Assembly: GCA_022709385.1 (NCBI GenBank)
Contig: JAKLIX010000006.1
Span: 1-64,000 of the forward strand
Reading direction: 5' to 3'
From: Bacteroidota bacterium
GTDB taxonomy: Bacteria; Bacteroidota; Bacteroidia; Bacteroidales; CAIXZF01
DNA: 64,000 nt
Part shown: positions 60,757 to 64,000 of the stretch, piece by piece
Position numbering within the stretch: the stretch's first letter is position 1
Layout of the letters: every line of letters starts with the position of its first letter
The notes under the pieces: model-generated
Database searches by the model: none
The model's input: only the letters and a program-made list of their open reading frames with translations
Told to the model about the DNA's origin: nothing
Translations under genes and position numbers: made by a program

Positions 60757-61542
60757 ATGAAGTACTGGTCAATATTCATGATAATGCTGTCTATTAACAA
60801 TCTGACAATGGCGCAACAGCAGGGTGGTTTAAGAATAGCCTTTTCCAAGATCGGCATGGAGGAGAAATACCGTTTGTATGCGGATTGGATTTTATCGGTG
60901 GCGCCGGAGGCAGAGATCGTAGACATGGCAGGGATGAAGCCCGCCGATGCGGCCAGGGAGTTGAAAAGCTGTCACGGCCTGGTACTGACGGGCGGATCGG
61001 ATGTTTACCCCGGGCTGTACGGGAAAGAGAAGGACCTGGATCGTTGCGGCAAAGTGGACAGGGTACGCGACAGCCAGGAGATCGTACTGCTGAAGACGGC
61101 CCTGGCGGCGAAAATGCCTGTCCTGGCCATCTGCAGGGGCGCCCAGCTTGTCAATGTCTTTCATGGCGGCAGCCTTGTTATCGATATTCCAACCGATATC
61201 GGATCCGTCATTCCTCATAAACTGGAAACTTCTGAAGGTGCATGGCATGAGATCCTCATCGAACCCAAATCCCGGCTGTTCAGTATCGTCCAGGTAAAAA
61301 CCGGCCGGGTAAACAGCTTTCATCACCAGGCTGTGGACCAACTGGCAAGTGTGTTTGTTGCTGAAGCAAAGAGCAGGGACGGGATCATAGAGGCATACGG
61401 ATGGAAGCAGCCTGCCGGAAAGTCTTTCCTGCTGGCCGTTCAGTGGCATCCGGAAAGGATGCAAGAGGACCCGCTTTTCTCACGGGCCCTTGCCGTGCAG
61501 TTTCTGGATGAGGCCGGAAAATTCAGGAGTAAACGACGCTAA
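60757..61542 (+). CDS. Class I glutamine amidotransferase-like hydrolase (PuuD family), apparently exported
   Basis: The 261-aa protein belongs to the gamma-glutamyl-GABA hydrolase/PuuD family. The triad is Cys126 in AICRGAQ, His231 and Glu233 in QWHPERM, with the family motif LTGGSDVYPGLYG and FHHQAVDQL. Family enzymes hydrolyse gamma-glutamyl amide bonds. The N-terminus (MKYWSIFMIMLSINNLTMAQ) looks like a signal peptide, which would put it outside the cytoplasm and suggests a substrate such as a gamma-glutamyl peptide or murein fragment. Its end overlaps the converging DUF985 gene by 4 bases. Confidence 0.85.
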   Translation: MKYWSIFMIMLSINNLTMAQQQGGLRIAFSKIGMEEKYRLYADWILSVAPEAEIVDMAGMKPADAARELKSCHGLVLTGGSDVYPGLYGKEKDLDRCGKVDRVRDSQEIVLLKTALAAKMPVLAICRGAQLVNVFHGGSLVIDIPTDIGSVIPHKLETSEGAWHEILIEPKSRLFSIVQVKTGRVNSFHHQAVDQLASVFVAEAKSRDGIIEAYGWKQPAGKSFLLAVQWHPERMQEDPLFSRALAVQFLDEAGKFRSKRR

Positions 61543-62051
61543 CGGGCCGGCAGGGTGTATTTACAAATCAGCGATTCGTGTTGCGGATTGGCCGCGACTA
61601 AACTTTCCCTGTCAGCAAGTTCAAAATCCTGAAAATCGAAGCCCGGGGCCACGGTACATCCGATCAGAGCCCACTTCCCCCCGGGGACAAGCGCAGCCGT
61701 AAACCAGCAGCCGGCAGGGATCATCACCTGCAGTCGTTCTCCCCTGCCAAACTGATGTCCCATCCTGATTTCCGTTAGTGACCCGTCCGGATTGATCCAT
61801 TTCACTTCCAATGGATCACCCAGGTAATAGTGCCAGATCTCATCGGACCGGAGCCGGTGAAAGGCAGAAAAGGAATGCGCATCGAGCAGGAAGAAAATCG
61901 CCGTGGAAATGCTCCTCTCAGCCGTATAACGTTCCGGGAGTCCTTGAACATCAATGCTCTCACCCGAACGGTAGGTCTCCCGGAAATAACCGCCCTCGGG
62001 ATGAGGCTCCAGTTGCAGAAGCCGGATCACTTCATCTGCCTCAGATATCAT
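61539..62051 (-). CDS. DUF985 cupin protein
   Basis: The 170-aa small cupin shows the DUF985 hallmark EPHPEGGYFRETYRS near the N-terminus, later SAFHRLRSDEIWHYYLG and a second cupin motif. Cupins bind a metal in a beta-barrel; the activity of this family is unknown. The ATG at 62051 overlaps the stop of the upstream barrel gene by 11 bases, so it is probably translated from the same mRNA. The frame open to 62144 lacks homology there. Confidence 0.88.
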   Translation of the reverse strand: MISEADEVIRLLQLEPHPEGGYFRETYRSGESIDVQGLPERYTAERSISTAIFFLLDAHSFSAFHRLRSDEIWHYYLGDPLEVKWINPDGSLTEIRMGHQFGRGERLQVMIPAGCWFTAALVPGGKWALIGCTVAPGFDFQDFELADRESLVAANPQHESLICKYTLPAR

Positions 62052-62724
62052 CTGTTTTTTTACGTTTCTTCGACGGCTTTTCGTTGAAGTAATATAAAAG
62101 CCTGAATGATAATACGTTATTGTATTGTTTGCGGTCCCATGCACCCTGGTGAAAGTTATAGTAGTGCCTTTCCCGGATTTTCACGATGGAATAAGCATAA
62201 CGGAAATTGAACTTCAGTTGCTGGTATATCCTGAATCTTACATCGACCAGGATATTCCAGTCGCTCCGATGATACGGACCGCTGAGGGTGGTGCTGTCCA
62301 CACGGAAACCATGTTCATACTCCTTCACGTTGAACAGCCGGCCCCATGATACGCCTGTACCGAAAGTCATGGTCTCCTTATCCTCGTATAGCAGCAGCAG
62401 GGGCACCTCCACGTAGTTGAGCAGGAGGCGGTAGGCTCCGTTTTTAGCCGAATCGGCATATTGTGCCCTCTGAATGGCCCCTTTCTGGTTGTAAATATTC
62501 TCCAGGCCGATCATCCATCGCTTATTGATGGGAATGATGGCTGAGGCACCCAGGTTCAGTCCGAATTTATGATAACCGAAGACCTCGTCTCCGTCGACCT
62601 GGGTGGCGTTGAATCCAGCGATGGCCACCCCCTTGATGGCTTGAGCGTGGAGGCGGACTGACATGCCGGTACACAGGAGTGAAATAACGCTAAGTAAGGT
62701 GATTGTGTGGTGGCGGTACTTCAT
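62041..62724 (-). CDS. Outer-membrane beta-barrel protein (PorT-like)
   Basis: The 227-aa protein has a signal peptide (about 1-28, ending near LHAQA) and alternating strands of an eight- to ten-stranded barrel (GVAIAGFNATQVDG, FGLNLGASAIIPINKRWMIG, YVEVPLLLLYE and others). The C-terminus is not the classic aromatic end but a basic tail (KPSKKRKKTDDI), perhaps periplasmic. It resembles the Bacteroidota OMP_b-brl_2 group including PorT; no specific role can be given. The ATG shares one base with the tex stop (TGATG). Confidence 0.75.
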   Translation of the reverse strand: MKYRHHTITLLSVISLLCTGMSVRLHAQAIKGVAIAGFNATQVDGDEVFGYHKFGLNLGASAIIPINKRWMIGLENIYNQKGAIQRAQYADSAKNGAYRLLLNYVEVPLLLLYEDKETMTFGTGVSWGRLFNVKEYEHGFRVDSTTLSGPYHRSDWNILVDVRFRIYQQLKFNFRYAYSIVKIRERHYYNFHQGAWDRKQYNNVLSFRLLYYFNEKPSKKRKKTDDI

Positions 62725-64000
62725 CAATTGGATTCTTGCACATCTTTTAACGACAGCTGGATGCGTTTTCTTGTATGGTCTACATCCAGCACCTTCACCA
62801 TGAGCTTTTGGTTGATTTTCAACACATCGTTCGGATCTCTAACAAAAGTATTGGAAATCTGACTGATATGGATAAGTCCGTCCTGATGGACACCGATATC
62901 GACAAAGGCACCGAAAGCCGTGATATTGGTAACGATACCGGGAAGGATCATCCCGGGTTTAAGGTCATGGATACTGTTGACATTCTTGTCGAACTCAAAA
63001 AAATCGAACTTTTTCCTGGGATCCCGTCCGGGTTTGGCCAGCTCGGAGAGGATATCGCGGATGGTAGGCAGGCCGAATGTTTCATCGGTAAATTCTTCCG
63101 GACGGATGCTGTTACGGAGGTTGTCGTCTGCGATCAGGTCAGGGATACCGCAGTTCAGCCGGTCTGCCATTTTTCTGACGATATAATACGATTCGGGGTG
63201 TACGGCGCTGGCATCCAGTGGGTTATCGCTTTCTCTGATCCTCAGGAAGCCTGCGGATTGTTCAAATGCCTTATCCCCGTATCGTTTGATGTCTTTCAGG
63301 GCTTCCCGCGACCTGAAAGGGCCGTATTGCTGGCGGTGTTCGATGATGTTTTTCGCAAGGGCAGGACCGATACCTGACACATAGGCCAGCAGTTGGGCGC
63401 TGGCTGTGTTCACCTCCACACCCACATGGTTCACGCAGCTGATCACCGTGTCTTCGAGAGAGGTTTGCAGCAGTTTCTGATCCACATCATGCTGGTATTG
63501 TCCCACCCCGATGGATTTCGGATCGATTTTCACCAGCTCTGCCAGGGGATCCTGCAGCCTTCTGCCGATGGAAACCGCACCCCTGACGGTGACGTCATAG
63601 TCGGGAAACTCTTCCCGGGCGACAGGAGATGCTGAATAAACGGAGGCACCGCTTTCGTTCACCATGACCGCCGTAATATCCCGGTCGAAGGGAATTTTCC
63701 GGATGAAATCTTCGGTCTCCCTTCCGGCCGTTCCGTTGCCGATGGCGATCACTTCTGTTTTATATGCACTGACCAGTTGCAGGATCTTTTTGATGGCTGC
63801 ATGGATTTCTCTCTGTGGCGGGTGGGGGAAGATGGTTTCGTTATGCAGCAGCTTCCCCTGGCGGTCGAGGCAGATGAGTTTGCAACCCGACTTGAAGCCG
63901 GGGTCAAGGGCCAGCACGTTCTTTTGTCCGAGAGGTGGCGCCATCAGCAATTGTCTCAGGTTTTCGGTGAAAACCCGGATGGCTTCCCTGTCGGCTTTTT
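62724..64000 (-). CDS. tex: Tex-family RNA-binding transcription accessory protein (3' part)
   Basis: About 425 C-terminal residues are in the window and the frame runs off the right edge, so the start is missing. It shows the YqgF/RNase H-like domain (NVLALDPGFKSGCKLICLD), helix-hairpin-helix motifs (LAYVSGIGPALAKNIIEHR), the Tex central helices and a C-terminal S1 domain (GMILPGIVTNITAFGAFVDIGVHQDGLIHISQ). Tex/Spt6-like proteins bind nucleic acid and affect transcription. Full-length proteins are about 750 aa. It is first of a tightly overlapping series with the barrel and DUF985 genes. Confidence 0.95.
   Translation of the reverse strand, partial: KADREAIRVFTENLRQLLMAPPLGQKNVLALDPGFKSGCKLICLDRQGKLLHNETIFPHPPQREIHAAIKKILQLVSAYKTEVIAIGNGTAGRETEDFIRKIPFDRDITAVMVNESGASVYSASPVAREEFPDYDVTVRGAVSIGRRLQDPLAELVKIDPKSIGVGQYQHDVDQKLLQTSLEDTVISCVNHVGVEVNTASAQLLAYVSGIGPALAKNIIEHRQQYGPFRSREALKDIKRYGDKAFEQSAGFLRIRESDNPLDASAVHPESYYIVRKMADRLNCGIPDLIADDNLRNSIRPEEFTDETFGLPTIRDILSELAKPGRDPRKKFDFFEFDKNVNSIHDLKPGMILPGIVTNITAFGAFVDIGVHQDGLIHISQISNTFVRDPNDVLKINQKLMVKVLDVDHTRKRIQLSLKDVQESN

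Overview
The window looks like a chromosomal segment of a Bacteroidota bacterium (Bacteroidales or Sphingobacteriales-like), probably non-parasitic and gliding or surface-adhesive. The reasons are: type IX secretion (T9SS) C-terminal sorting domains of type A and type B; a giant SprB/PKD adhesin; a GldM C-terminal-like protein; LytTR regulators with a LytS-type kinase; an OadG fused to a lamin-tail domain; a small RRM protein; and promoters of the Bacteroidota form TTTG-N19-TAnnTTTG in front of rpsP and trxA. I see no rRNA, tRNA, CRISPR array or intact transposase.

Layout. 1-2.8 kb: the tail of an unknown gene, TTCGGGG stem-loops, and a stand-alone quinol nitric oxide reductase on the minus strand. 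2.9-15.9 kb: a tight five-gene minus-strand operon whose products all appear exported. In transcription order it encodes a lipoprotein, a caspase/DUF4384 protease, a helical protein, a beta-propeller/TPR/caspase protein and a heparinase II/III-like protein with a dockerin-like tail. 16-20.3 kb: a PIN toxin with a tiny partner gene, a PrsW-like membrane protease, an FG-GAP-propeller LytS-type kinase, and a solo GldM-like domain. 20.4-34.5 kb: a visibly more A+T-rich stretch with a 2572-aa T9SS protein (HEAT-like, possible papain-fold, FG-GAP, cohesin-like, dockerin-like), a LytTR protein, a 922-aa LamG T9SS protein, and a DUF4143 ATPase. A 669-bp direct repeat splits this locus, and several copies of a 105-bp palindromic element lie in it. 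34.5-49.3 kb: one 4934-aa adhesin with about 13 SprB-like and 38 PKD-like repeats, including a recent-looking 1533-bp tandem duplication. 49.5-64 kb: mostly core genes (LytTR response regulator, oadB, oadG-LTD, RRM protein, DUF58, trxA, dnaE, rpsP-rimM-trmN6, an exported class I amidotransferase, DUF985 cupin, outer-membrane barrel, and the 3' part of tex).

How they may work together. The kinase at 17.6 kb and the response regulator at 49.5 kb carry closely similar promoter sequences and could be a split two-component pair. The dockerin-like module of the heparinase-like protein and the cohesin-like domains of the 2572-aa protein suggest non-covalent assembly at the surface. The best candidate for an undescribed system is the exported twin-caspase operon. 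The 105-bp element and the seven-copy palindromic 11-mer inside the heparinase-like gene are the best unexplained DNA-level signals.
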